The notes beneath the pieces were generated by a model. It had not been told where the DNA came from. It did not search any database and saw only the letters and a program-made list of their open reading frames with translations. A stretch of DNA of 33,007 nucleotides from Tissierellales bacterium. GTDB lineage: Bacteria > Bacillota > Clostridia > Tissierellales > Tissierellaceae. The stretch is from positions 1 to 33,007 of the forward strand of contig JASLBE010000057.1 of assembly GCA_030146705.1 (NCBI GenBank), given 5' to 3'. Of the stretch, positions 8,496 through 16,258 are shown piece after piece. Every line of letters starts with the position of its first letter. The stretch's first letter is position 1. Both the position numbers and the translations under genes were made by a program.

Positions 8496-8867
8496 ATGAT
8501 AGAAAAACTAGTGCAAGTTGGTATCTTATTTGATTTTTATGGTAACCTTCTCACTGAAAAACAATATATAGCTATAGACTTATACTATATAAATGATTTA
8601 TCCCTAGGAGAGATTGGGGAGAAAATTGGAGTAAGTAGACAGGGTGTATTTGATACAATAAGGAGAGCTGAGAAAAAACTATTTGAGTATGAAGAAAAGC
8701 TTAAGCTGGTTAATAAATTTAAAACTAACCAAGAGGACATCAAAGCTATAGTTAACAAATCTAAAGATATAATAAAATTAAGTGAAAATAAAAGCATAGA
8801 GAATATAAATGAGATAAAAAATAAGGCAGAAGAGATTATAGACATAGGTGAAAAATTAGTAGATTAG
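8496..8867 (+). CDS. ylxM: YlxM family SRP-associated HTH protein
   Basis: A 123-residue member of the YlxM/UPF0122 family, which carries a sigma-70 region-4-like helix-turn-helix (SLGEIGEKIGVSRQGVFDTI, about 33-52). Family members are encoded next to ffh or ftsY and in streptococci bind the SRP and modulate its GTPases. The C-terminal half is a lysine/glutamate-rich helix, slightly longer than in short homologues. It sits between ftsY and ffh and ends 10 bases before ffh, so translation is probably coupled. The ribosome binding site (GGTGAT) is weak. Confidence 0.92.
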   Translation: MIEKLVQVGILFDFYGNLLTEKQYIAIDLYYINDLSLGEIGEKIGVSRQGVFDTIRRAEKKLFEYEEKLKLVNKFKTNQEDIKAIVNKSKDIIKLSENKSIENINEIKNKAEEIIDIGEKLVD

Positions 8868-8877
8868 GAGGTAGAAG

Positions 8878-10218
8878 ATGTTAGAAAACTTATCAGAAAA
8901 GCTGCAAAATGCATTGGGTAAGCTAACTGGAAAGGGAAAAGTTAGCGAAAAAGATATAGATGCTGCCATGAGAGAAGTAAGGCTGGCCTTATTGGAAGCT
9001 GATGTAAACTTCAAAGTTGTAAGACAGTTTACAAAAGATGTTAAGGCTAGGGCTTTAGGTTCTGAAGTTATGGAAAGTTTAACTCCAGGGCAACAGGTAA
9101 TAAAAATAGTAAATGAAGAGCTTACAAATCTTATGGGTGAAAGCGAAGCTAAAATTGAGTATTCATCGAAACCTCCAACTGTAATACTTATGGCAGGTTT
9201 ACAAGGGGCAGGTAAGACTACTACAAGTGGTAAACTTGCCTATAATATAAAAAAGCAGAATAAAAGACCTTTACTAGTTGCTTGTGATGTGTATAGGCCA
9301 GCAGCTATAAAGCAATTAGAAGTAGTTGGCCAACAGGTAGGAGTTCCAGTTTTCACTATGGGGGACAAGGTAGACCCTGTCGACATTGCTAAAGCTGGGG
9401 TTGAACATGCCAAGAAAAATGCCAATGATGTTGTAATAATAGATACAGCAGGTAGGCTTCATATAGATGAAAATTTAATGGATGAAATAAAAAATATAGC
9501 GGATGCTGTTGAGCCAAATGAAATTTTATTGGTTTTAGACGCTATGACAGGTCAGGATGCTGTTAATGTTGCAGATAGTTTTAATAAAATTTTATCCATA
9601 ACAGGTGTTGTTTTAACTAAACTAGATGGTGATGCTAGGGGTGGGGCTGCCCTATCCATAAGGGCTGTTACAGATAGGCCTATTAAATTTGTTGGTATGG
9701 GAGAAAAAATGGACCAACTTCAACCCTTCCATCCAGATAGGATGGCTTCTAGAATATTAGGTATGGGTGATGTACTTGGACTTATAGAAAAGGCCCAAGA
9801 AAGTATAGATATTAAAAAGGCCCAGGAATTAGAAGAAAAAATAAGGAGCCAAAAATTTTCATTTGATGATTTCTTAGACCAATTAGAGCAAATGAAGAAT
9901 TTAGGACCTTTAGATGAACTTTTAAAAATGATACCAGGTATGAATTCTAAGGCTTTAAAGGGAGTAAATGTTGATTCTAAAGATATAAATAGGATCCAAG
10001 CAATTATTCAATCTATGACTATGGAAGAAAGAGAAAATCCTGAGATAATAAATAGCAATAGAAAAAAGAGAATAGCAGATGGAAGTGGGTCTTCTATTCA
10101 AGATGTTAATAAACTTCTTAAACAGTTTAAGGAAACTAAAAAAATGATGAAGAAGTTTACAGATATGGAAAAAAAGATGAAAAAGGGCGGCGGCTTCGGT
10201 TTGCCATTCTTTAAATAA
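8878..10218 (+). CDS. ffh: Signal recognition particle protein Ffh
   Basis: SRP54-type GTPase that binds signal sequences on ribosomes together with the SRP RNA. N domain from residue 1, G1 GLQGAGKTT (107-115), G3 DTAGR (189-193), G4 TKLD (247-250), then the methionine-rich M domain ending with a glycine-rich GGGFGLPFFK tail. Length 446 is normal. The M domain has the expected LGPLDELLKMIPGM segment. GGAGG precedes the ATG. The SRP RNA gene is not in this window. Confidence 0.98.
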   Translation: MLENLSEKLQNALGKLTGKGKVSEKDIDAAMREVRLALLEADVNFKVVRQFTKDVKARALGSEVMESLTPGQQVIKIVNEELTNLMGESEAKIEYSSKPPTVILMAGLQGAGKTTTSGKLAYNIKKQNKRPLLVACDVYRPAAIKQLEVVGQQVGVPVFTMGDKVDPVDIAKAGVEHAKKNANDVVIIDTAGRLHIDENLMDEIKNIADAVEPNEILLVLDAMTGQDAVNVADSFNKILSITGVVLTKLDGDARGGAALSIRAVTDRPIKFVGMGEKMDQLQPFHPDRMASRILGMGDVLGLIEKAQESIDIKKAQELEEKIRSQKFSFDDFLDQLEQMKNLGPLDELLKMIPGMNSKALKGVNVDSKDINRIQAIIQSMTMEERENPEIINSNRKKRIADGSGSSIQDVNKLLKQFKETKKMMKKFTDMEKKMKKGGGFGLPFFK

Positions 10219-10246
10219 ATATAATAAATTTTAAGGAGGTGAAAAC

Positions 10247-10507
10247 ATGGCAGTTAAGATTAGATTAAGAAGAATGGGTTCTAAGAAAAATCCTTTTTAT
10301 AGAGTAGTTGTAGCTGATTCTAGAAGAGCAGTAACAGGTAGATTTATAGAAGAAATAGGATACTATAATCCATTAACAGAACCAAAAACTATAAAAATAG
10401 ATAATGAAAAAGCTAAACAATGGATTTCTAATGGTGCAAAACCAACAGAAACTGTTAACAAATTATTCAAACAAAGTGGTGTTTATGCAACTGAAATTAA
10501 TGAATAA
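10247..10507 (+). CDS. rpsP: 30S ribosomal protein S16
   Basis: Small-subunit assembly protein, 86 residues, starting MAVKIRLRRMGSKKNPFYR, the conserved S16 opening with ADSRRAV following. AAGGAGGTG lies just upstream. It is 28 bases after ffh with no terminator, so it probably reads on from the ylxM-ffh promoter. It leads the conserved rpsP-khpA-rimM-trmD-rplS ribosome biogenesis cluster. All arginines use AGA. Confidence 0.98.
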   Translation: MAVKIRLRRMGSKKNPFYRVVVADSRRAVTGRFIEEIGYYNPLTEPKTIKIDNEKAKQWISNGAKPTETVNKLFKQSGVYATEINE

Positions 10508-10551
10508 TTTTAATCGTTTGCTTTGGTTGTAATATCTAGGAGGTGTTAAAC

Positions 10552-10782
10552 ATGGGGGAACTAGTAAAGTATATTGCTAAATCTCTTGTTGAAAATCCGG
10601 ATAAAGTTGAAGTAAATGAAGTTGAGGGAACACAATCTTTGATTGTGGAACTTAAGGTTGCAGAAGAAGATATGGGAAGAATCATTGGTAAACAGGGAAG
10701 AATAGCCAAGGCTATTAGAACTGTTGTTACTGCTGCAGCAATAAAAGAAAATAAAAGAGTAGTAGTAGAAATAATACAGTAA
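10552..10782 (+). CDS. khpA: KH-domain RNA-binding protein KhpA
   Basis: A 76-residue single-KH-domain RNA-binding protein (YlqC family). The GRIIGKQGR loop (about 42-50) is the nucleic-acid-binding GxxG motif. In other Firmicutes KhpA pairs with KhpB/Jag and affects cell elongation and mRNA. A GTG at 10543 opens the frame, but it lies in the AGGAGGTG binding site, so ATG 10552 is the likely start. It lies between rpsP and rimM as expected. Its stop codon is within a hairpin. Confidence 0.93.
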   Translation: MGELVKYIAKSLVENPDKVEVNEVEGTQSLIVELKVAEEDMGRIIGKQGRIAKAIRTVVTAAAIKENKRVVVEIIQ

Positions 10783-10800
10783 GATATCTATCTTACTGTA
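10775..10800 (+). other. Hairpin over the khpA stop codon
   Basis: Inverted repeat of 12 bases with a two-base centre (10775-10786 with 10789-10800), forming an 11-bp stem with a four-base loop. The khpA TAA (10780-10782) is in the left arm. No T tract follows, and rimM begins 22 bases later, so this is not a classic terminator. Confidence 0.6.
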
Positions 10801-10821
10801 TCTTATTAAGTAGGTGAATTT

Positions 10822-11319
10822 GTGGAATTTATAATTATAGGAAAAATTATAAATACCCAGGGTATAAAAGGCGAGGTGAAAATCCAACCTTTAACTAGTG
10901 ACTTAGGAAGATTTGCGAAATTAGGAACAGTATATCTTGGGGAAAATAAAGAAAAAGTAACATATGAAAAATCTAGGATACAAAAAAACTTTATAATTTT
11001 GAAACTGGAAGAATATAATAATATTAATGAAGTTTTAAAGTTTAAAGACCAATATATATATATATCTGCTGAAGATAAGGTAAAACTTAAGCCAGGAGAA
11101 TACTTTATAACAGACTTACTAGACTCTAAGGTCTATAATATGGACCATGAAGAAATAGGAGTAGTAGTGGATGTTTATGAGGGTCTAAGTAATGATAATT
11201 ATGTTATAAAAAATATTAATGGTGAGTTTATGGTTCCAGCAGTTAAAGAGTTTATTAAAATAGTAGATGTAGAGAATAAGAAGATATATATAGACCCTAT
11301 TGAAGGAATGGTTCTATGA
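10822..11319 (+). CDS. rimM: Ribosome maturation factor RimM
   Basis: Assembly factor for the 30S head domain that binds S19. The 165-residue protein has the typical N-terminal IGKIINTQGIKGEVKIQPL and a C-terminal PRC-barrel (GEYFITDLLDSKVY, EFMVPAVKEFIK). It starts with GTG, with TAGGTGA 5 bases upstream. Its stop overlaps the trmD start (ATGA), so the two are translationally coupled. Confidence 0.95.
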   Translation: MEFIIIGKIINTQGIKGEVKIQPLTSDLGRFAKLGTVYLGENKEKVTYEKSRIQKNFIILKLEEYNNINEVLKFKDQYIYISAEDKVKLKPGEYFITDLLDSKVYNMDHEEIGVVVDVYEGLSNDNYVIKNINGEFMVPAVKEFIKIVDVENKKIYIDPIEGMVL

Positions 11320-12050
11320 AGATAGATATTTTAAGCCTTTTTCCAGAATTTATAGCTGCTTTTATAAATTGTAGTATAATTGGAAGGGCTGTGGAAGAAG
11401 GTATTGTCCAAATTAACAATATAGATATAAGAGATTTCACCAAAAACAAACATAAGAAGGTAGATGATTATCCCTTTGGAGGTGGACCAGGTATGGTTAT
11501 GACTCCAGAGCCTATTTATAATGCCCTTATGTCTGTTAAAAAAAAGGAATCTAAGGTGATTTATCTTTCACCCCAGGGGAGTGTCTTTAATCAAAAGAAG
11601 GCTAGGGACTTATCTAATGAAAAACATTTAATCTTAATTTCAGGTCACTATGAGGGAATCGATAATAGGATTATAGAAAATTATGTAGATGAAGAAATAT
11701 CAGTAGGTGATTTTGTTTTAACTGGTGGAGAAATTCCAGCTATGGCAGTTGCAGATTCAGTTGTTAGACTTCTACCTGGTGTTTTAGCGTCTAGTGAATC
11801 CTTTGAAGATGAATCTCATTATAATGGACTTTTAGAGCATCCTCAATATACAAGACCTAGAGAATTTAAGGGCTTAAAGGTTCCAGATGTTCTTTTATCT
11901 GGAAACCATAAAAATATAGAAGAATGGAAAAGAGAAAAGTCTCTTGAAAATACCTATAAGAAGAGGCCCGACCTATTAAGTAAAATAAAATTAGGAAAAG
12001 ACGACTTAAATAGGTTAAATAAAATAAAAAATACTTGTAAACATATATGA
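11316..12050 (+). CDS. trmD: tRNA (guanine-N1)-methyltransferase TrmD
   Basis: Methylates G37 of tRNAs that read codons starting with C, using SAM, to prevent frameshifting. The SPOUT trefoil-knot motifs are present: FGGGPGMVM, LISGHYEGID, ISVGDFVLTGGE and the C-terminal HPQYTRP. Length 244 matches the family. It overlaps rimM by four bases. The promoter for rplS lies inside its last codons. Confidence 0.98.
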   Translation: MKIDILSLFPEFIAAFINCSIIGRAVEEGIVQINNIDIRDFTKNKHKKVDDYPFGGGPGMVMTPEPIYNALMSVKKKESKVIYLSPQGSVFNQKKARDLSNEKHLILISGHYEGIDNRIIENYVDEEISVGDFVLTGGEIPAMAVADSVVRLLPGVLASSESFEDESHYNGLLEHPQYTRPREFKGLKVPDVLLSGNHKNIEEWKREKSLENTYKKRPDLLSKIKLGKDDLNRLNKIKNTCKHI

Positions 12051-12063
12051 ATTATGCTATAAT
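12035..12063 (+). promoter_or_regulatory. Extended -10 promoter for rplS
   Basis: TTGTAA (12035-12040), a 17-base spacer and a perfect TATAAT (12058-12063) preceded by TGC, an extended -10. It overlaps the trmD 3' end and would start transcription near 12070, giving rplS its own leader of about 75 bases. Confidence 0.8.
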
Positions 12064-12076
12064 ACCTACGTATGTA

Positions 12077-12128
12077 CTTAGGTCGGTCCACTTTTTTCAA
12101 ATGGGTGAAATTAATGAACGACTGTAAG
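12077..12128 (+). promoter_or_regulatory. Structured rplS leader, candidate L19 autoregulatory element
   Basis: An outer helix pairs 12077-12085 with 12119-12128 (nine pairs with one bulged G and one G-U). It encloses a small TTTCA/TGAAA hairpin (12095-12099 with 12106-12110). The helix ends three bases before the GGGAGGG binding site at 12131-12137, placing it to control translation. L19 leaders are known upstream of rplS in Firmicutes; that this is a member is an inference from position and pairing. Confidence 0.6.
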
Positions 12129-12145
12129 AAGGGAGGGCAATTATA

Positions 12146-12493
12146 ATGGATATTATAAAAATGCTAGAAGATGAACAAAAAAGAGATGATATACCAGAAT
12201 TTAGAACTGGGGATACTGTACAAGTTCATTATAAAGTTGTTGAAGGAACTCGTGAGAGAATTCAGCTTTTTGAAGGAACTGTTATAAAAATACAAGGTTC
12301 TGGAATAAGCAAGGCTTTTACTGTTAGAAGGATATCTTATGGAGTAGGAGTGGAAAGAACTTTCCAAATTCATTCTCCAAGAATTGATAAACTTGTAGTT
12401 ACTAGAAGAGGTAAAGTTAGAAGATCTAAACTTTATTACTTAAGAGAAAGACAAGGTAAGTCTGCAAGAGTAAAAGAAAAGAAAAAATACTAA
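12146..12493 (+). CDS. rplS: 50S ribosomal protein L19
   Basis: Large-subunit protein at the 30S-50S interface. The 115 residues include the conserved FRTGDTVQVHYKVVEG, GVGVERTFQIHSPRID and VRRSKLYYLRERQGK segments. A strong GGGAGGG site precedes the ATG. It has its own promoter and leader and is closed by a terminator, so it can be expressed apart from rpsP-trmD. Confidence 0.98.
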   Translation: MDIIKMLEDEQKRDDIPEFRTGDTVQVHYKVVEGTRERIQLFEGTVIKIQGSGISKAFTVRRISYGVGVERTFQIHSPRIDKLVVTRRGKVRRSKLYYLRERQGKSARVKEKKKY

Positions 12494-12499
12494 TTAAAT

Positions 12500-12521
12500 G
12501 GGACTGGAAGGTCCCTTTTTT
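12500..12521 (+). terminator. Intrinsic terminator after rplS
   Basis: GGGAC/GTCCC five-pair stem (12500-12504 with 12511-12515) with a six-base loop and six T. The stem is short but GC-rich for this genome. Confidence 0.8.
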
Positions 12522-12554
12522 GTTATATAGAATTATTTTGAAAGTTGGTGGATT

Positions 12555-13412
12555 ATGAATATAAATTGGTATCCAGGCCATATGAAAAAAACTAGGGAAT
12601 CCATAGAAAGAAAATTAAAAATGGTGGATATTGTAATTGAGCTTTTAGATGCTAGGGCTCCAATAAGTAGCCAAAATCCAGTTTTAGATGAAATATTATC
12701 ACAAAAAACTAGGCTAGTGATACTTACTAAAGCTGACCTGGCAGATGAAAAAATGAATAATTATTGGGAAAGATATTTTACAGATAAAAATAAGTATTCT
12801 TTAGTTATCAATGCAAATAGGCAAAAAGATGTTAATCAAATTCTTAAAATTAGTAATAAGATAAAAGAAGATTTATATATTAAAGATGAAGAAAAAGGGA
12901 TAGTAAATAGGCCTTTAAGGGCAATGATAGTTGGAATACCTAATGTGGGCAAGTCTACTTTAATAAATTCTTTAAGCGGAAGGAAGGGAGCAAAAGTTGG
13001 AAATAGACCGGGAGTTACAAAGTCAGACCAATGGATAAAAACTAAGGTAGGCTTGGAGCTTCTTGATACACCAGGAATACTATGGCCTAAGTTTGAGGAC
13101 CAGAGTGTTGGCTTAAAGCTTGCTTTTATTGGGTCTATAAAAGACGAAATTATGGATATAGAAACCTTGGCCCTAAGATTACTGGAAAATTTATCTAAAT
13201 CTTATCCTGAGCTACTAGTTGAAAGATACAAGCTTGATGAGATAGAATCTATGTCTGGACTTGAAATTATGGAAGAGATAGGTAGGAAAAGAGGTTGTAT
13301 TATTTCAGGAGGAGAAATTGACTATACCAGGGTTAGTAATTTAGTCCTAGATGAGTTTAGGAAGGGCGGAATAGGAAGGATAACTTTGGATGGAAGAGTA
13401 AATGGTGATTAA
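12555..13412 (+). CDS. rbgA: Ribosome biogenesis GTPase RbgA (YlqF)
   Basis: Circularly permuted GTPase required for late 50S assembly. G motifs occur in the permuted order: G4 TKAD (58-61), then G1 GIPNVGKST (127-135), then G3 DTPG (171-174). The N-terminus NWYPGHMKKTRE is the family signature; 285 residues is normal. GGTGG precedes the ATG. It abuts rnhB with no gap, a common Firmicute pair. The signal peptidase gene often found between rplS and rbgA is absent here. Confidence 0.97.
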   Translation: MNINWYPGHMKKTRESIERKLKMVDIVIELLDARAPISSQNPVLDEILSQKTRLVILTKADLADEKMNNYWERYFTDKNKYSLVINANRQKDVNQILKISNKIKEDLYIKDEEKGIVNRPLRAMIVGIPNVGKSTLINSLSGRKGAKVGNRPGVTKSDQWIKTKVGLELLDTPGILWPKFEDQSVGLKLAFIGSIKDEIMDIETLALRLLENLSKSYPELLVERYKLDEIESMSGLEIMEEIGRKRGCIISGGEIDYTRVSNLVLDEFRKGGIGRITLDGRVNGD

Positions 13413-14021
13413 ATGCTGGAAATAGAAAAAGAATATTATGATAAAGGTTATGAATTAATAGCTGGTATAGATGAAGTTGGTAGAGGATGCTTGGCTGGCG
13501 ATGTTCTGGCTTGTGCTGTTATTATGCCCAAGGGATTTTATTTAGAAGGGGTTAAGGATTCTAAAAAACTAAGTGAAAAGAAAAGAAATATCTTGTACAA
13601 AGAAATACTATCAAATGCCATAGCTTGTAGCATAGGAAGAGTAGATCCTAAGACTATAGATGAAATAAATATTAGGGAAAGTACATTATATGCTATGAAG
13701 TTTGCTGTTGAAAACTTAAGGGATAGAGACAATGAGAAGATAAGTCCAGACCTACTTCTAGTGGATGCTGAAAAAATAGATACTGACCTTCCACAAGTCT
13801 CAATAATAAAGGGAGATGATAAGTCTTTTGCCATAGCTTGTGCGTCAATAGTAGCCAAGGTATATAGGGATAAACTTTGTCAAGAATGGGATAAGTCTTA
13901 TCCAGGTTATAATATTAAACAGCATAAGGGATATGGCACTAAAGAACATAGGGAAAATATAATTAAACTTGGACCTAGCCCTATCCATAGAATGACTTTT
14001 TTAAAGAATATATTAAAATAA
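13413..14021 (+). CDS. rnhB: Ribonuclease HII
   Basis: Cleaves RNA in RNA-DNA hybrids and at single ribonucleotides. The 202-residue protein contains D20-E21 in GIDEVGRG, an acidic LLVDAEKID site near 118, and DDKSFAIACASIVAKVYRD, supplying the DEDD catalytic set. The first motif reads GRGCLAGDV rather than the common GRGPLAGPV, a conservative departure that leaves the acidic residues in place. Its ATG directly follows the rbgA stop, and its ribosome binding site is inside rbgA, so the two are coupled. Confidence 0.95.
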   Translation: MLEIEKEYYDKGYELIAGIDEVGRGCLAGDVLACAVIMPKGFYLEGVKDSKKLSEKKRNILYKEILSNAIACSIGRVDPKTIDEINIRESTLYAMKFAVENLRDRDNEKISPDLLLVDAEKIDTDLPQVSIIKGDDKSFAIACASIVAKVYRDKLCQEWDKSYPGYNIKQHKGYGTKEHRENIIKLGPSPIHRMTFLKNILK

Positions 14022-14121
14022 AATCTTTCCTATAGGTAGGCTAAAATAATAAAAACTTCTTTTAAAGAATAAAAAGCCTAGTAAGGCTAGAATAAATAAA
14101 CTAGGGTATATATCTATTGGG

Positions 14122-14151
14122 TTTAGGGTTTAACTAGCTAAAAACCCTAAA
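14122..14151 (+). other. Hairpin in the rnhB-yraN gap
   Basis: The 196-base gap (14022-14217) has no ORF. Its strongest structure is a perfect 10-bp stem (14122-14131 with 14142-14151). It also holds AGCCT/AGGCT (14075-14079 with 14084-14088), a TTCTTT/AAAGAA palindrome (14057-14069) and CCTAA/TTAGG (14171-14183). No T tract or convincing promoter is seen. It may be a structured leader for yraN, a decayed element, or a non-canonical terminator. Confidence 0.45.
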
Positions 14152-14217
14152 TTTAGTCTTAAGATGGAGTCCTAAGGCTTAGGTTTACTATATTATATCT
14201 TAAAAAGAAGGGTTTAT

Positions 14218-14574
14218 ATGGATAATATAAGATTGGGAAGGCTAGGTGAAGACTTAGCCTCTAGATATTTGGAAAAAAATAATTATACTATAGTTAAAAG
14301 GAATTATAGGACAGATTATGGAGAGATTGATATTATAGCTAAAAATAGAGATTTTTTAGTTTTTATAGAGGTTAAAACTAGGAGAAACAAGACCTATGGG
14401 GAAGCCGCTGAAGCGGTAAATTTTAAAAAACAAAATAAAATATTAAATACTTCTTTAATATATTTAAGTGAAACTAGTGAGGAGTTGCAAGTTAGATACG
14501 ATGTTATAGAAGTATATATTATTGGTAAAAAACCAATAATTAACCATTTTGAAAATGCCTTTAACTATGGTTAG
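14218..14574 (+). CDS. yraN: YraN family (UPF0102) nuclease-like protein
   Basis: A 118-residue protein with a Holliday-junction-resolvase-like restriction endonuclease fold. The E-D-EVK catalytic pattern is visible: GEIDIIAK then LVFIEVKTRR. Its cellular role is not established. The family commonly lies near rnhB and comM, and its association with comM and dprA here hints at a DNA-processing role. The AAGAAGGG ribosome binding site is moderate. Its TAG stop begins a 12-bp hairpin. Confidence 0.92.
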   Translation: MDNIRLGRLGEDLASRYLEKNNYTIVKRNYRTDYGEIDIIAKNRDFLVFIEVKTRRNKTYGEAAEAVNFKKQNKILNTSLIYLSETSEELQVRYDVIEVYIIGKKPIINHFENAFNYG

Positions 14575-14606
14575 TCTTAACTAGTATGGAAATATAGTTA
14601 AGACTA
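14572..14606 (+). other. Hairpin starting at the yraN stop codon
   Basis: A perfect 12-bp stem (14572-14583 with 14595-14606), 11-base loop, followed by TTTATAG rather than a clean T tract. It could be a weak terminator for yraN and lies just before the comM promoter. Confidence 0.6.
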
Positions 14607-14621
14607 TTTATAGTTAATTAT

Positions 14622-14650
14622 TTGAAAAATTAATACATATACTATATAAT
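14622..14650 (+). promoter_or_regulatory. Sigma-A promoter for comM
   Basis: TTGAAA (14622-14627, five of six consensus), 17-base spacer, perfect TATAAT (14645-14650). Transcription should start near 14657. Confidence 0.85.
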
Positions 14651-14656
14651 TAAAAT

Positions 14657-14671
14657 AGATTTCAGAAAATT
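14657..14671. promoter_or_regulatory. CodY-box-like palindrome at the comM start site
   Basis: AGATTTCAGAAAATT matches the CodY consensus AATTTTCWGAAAATT at 13 of 15 positions. It lies right at the predicted transcription start of comM, where bound CodY would block initiation or early elongation. codY itself is 5.5 kb downstream. AT-rich DNA raises the chance of accidental matches, so binding is inferred. Confidence 0.55.
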
Positions 14672-14692
14672 CTAATATATATGGAGGGAGAT

Positions 14693-16210
14693 ATGTATTC
14701 TAAGGTGAAGACTTGTGTCTTGCAAGGCTTGGATGGAGATGTAGTGGAGGTAGAAACAGACCTATCAAGAGGCCTCCCACAATTTAATATTGTAGGTTTG
14801 CCAGATGCTGCTATAAAAGAAGCCAAAGAAAGAGTTAGGACTGCTATTAATAATAGTGGTTATAGTTTTCCTATAAATAGGATAACTATCAACCTAGCTC
14901 CAGCCAATATGAAAAAAGATGGTTCTCAACTAGACCTAGGAATAGGGATTAGTATTTTAAGTGCCAATGATATTATTAAGAAAAAAATAAGTGATGATAT
15001 TATTTTTTTAGGGGAACTATCCTTAGATGGAAGTGTAAATCCAATAGATGGAGCCTTACCTATGGTAATATCTATGAGGAATAAGGGGATAAAGAAATTT
15101 ATTATTCCCCACAATAATAGGGATGAATGTGCAGTTATTTCAGATGTGGATATAATACCAGTAAAAAGTTTAGTTGAAACTGTTAACTATTTAAACAAGG
15201 ATATAGAAATTGAACCCTATACAGCAACTTTAGATAAAATTGATGAAAAATTGGACATAGATTTTTCCGATATTAAGGGGCAAGAAGGGCTTAAAAGGGC
15301 TCTGGAAATTTCTGCTGCAGGTTTTCATAACTTACTTATGATAGGTCCGCCAGGTGCTGGTAAAACTATGGCTGCTAAAAGACTTCCTACGATTTTACCA
15401 GAATTAGAATTTGAAGAAGCAATAGAAGTAACAAAGATATATAGTATATCAGGAAGATTAAAAGAAAATAAGTTAATGAGGGTAAGACCTTTTAGGGCGC
15501 CCCACCATACAGCATCAGCAGTATCTTTAATAGGTGGAGGAAGGATACCTAAGCCAGGGGAAATTTCCTTGGCCCATAGCGGTGTCTTATTTTTAGATGA
15601 GATGCCAGAATTTAGTAAAAATGTATTGGAGGTTTTAAGGCAACCCTTGGAGGATGGGAAAGTTACTATTGCTAGGGCTAATGCTAGCCTTACTTATCCA
15701 GCAGACTTTATTTTAATTGCCTCGATGAATCCTTGCCCATGTGGTTATTTAGGGGACCCATTAAACCAGTGTACCTGCTCTCAAAGAAGTATAGATAACT
15801 ACTTAAATAAGATAAGTAATCCTCTTTTAGATAGGATAGATATCCATATTGAAGTTAAGGCTGTAAATTATGATGACTTAAGGTCTATGAATAAGGGTGA
15901 ATCGTCAGAGGATATAAAAGCTAGGGTAATAAGGGCTAGGGAGATTCAAATGGAAAGGTTTAAAAATACAAATATATATAGTAATTCAAATATAAGGGAT
16001 AGGGATATAGACTTATACTGCAAACTAGACAGTAAGTGTGAAAGTATTATGGATTTTGCCTTTAAAAAATATAAGTTTTCAGCTAGGACCTATAATAAAC
16101 TATTAAAGGTTGCTAGGACTATTGCAGATTTAGATAATAGTAGGGATATAGGAGAAAACCATATACTGGAAGCCATAAGATATAAGTCAGTGGAAGGTAA
16201 ATATTGGTAA
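14693..16210 (+). CDS. comM: ComM/YifB family Mg-chelatase-like AAA+ ATPase
   Basis: Hexameric AAA+ helicase of the ComM family, which in transformable bacteria promotes branch migration of incoming DNA. Residues 1-170 are the Lon-like ChlI domain (GLPQFNIVGLPDAAIKEA), then Walker A IGPPGAGKT, Walker B VLFLDEMPEF, and a cysteine-rich NPCPCGYLGDP...CTC loop typical of the family. The first in-frame ATG (14681) overlaps the GGAGGGAG site, so ATG 14693 is preferred, giving 505 residues. It has its own strong promoter with a CodY-like box, and ends at a bidirectional terminator shared with the converging lipoprotein gene. Confidence 0.95.
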   Translation: MYSKVKTCVLQGLDGDVVEVETDLSRGLPQFNIVGLPDAAIKEAKERVRTAINNSGYSFPINRITINLAPANMKKDGSQLDLGIGISILSANDIIKKKISDDIIFLGELSLDGSVNPIDGALPMVISMRNKGIKKFIIPHNNRDECAVISDVDIIPVKSLVETVNYLNKDIEIEPYTATLDKIDEKLDIDFSDIKGQEGLKRALEISAAGFHNLLMIGPPGAGKTMAAKRLPTILPELEFEEAIEVTKIYSISGRLKENKLMRVRPFRAPHHTASAVSLIGGGRIPKPGEISLAHSGVLFLDEMPEFSKNVLEVLRQPLEDGKVTIARANASLTYPADFILIASMNPCPCGYLGDPLNQCTCSQRSIDNYLNKISNPLLDRIDIHIEVKAVNYDDLRSMNKGESSEDIKARVIRAREIQMERFKNTNIYSNSNIRDRDIDLYCKLDSKCESIMDFAFKKYKFSARTYNKLLKVARTIADLDNSRDIGENHILEAIRYKSVEGKYW

Positions 16211-16216
16211 AACAAA

Positions 16217-16258
16217 ACCTTTGATATAAATTAATCTATATCAAAGGTCATATTTTTT
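16217..16258. terminator. Bidirectional terminator between comM and the lipoprotein gene
   Basis: Perfect 12-bp stem (16217-16228 with 16237-16248) with an eight-base loop. On the + side a T6 run follows after five bases; on the - side a TTTGTTTT tract follows. The stop codon and last codons of the minus-strand gene lie in the loop and right arm. Confidence 0.8.

Noticed and set aside
14121..14131. Telomere-like GTTTAGGGTTT
   Set aside because: It occurs once as half of an inverted repeat, not as a tandem array, in a bacterial chromosome.
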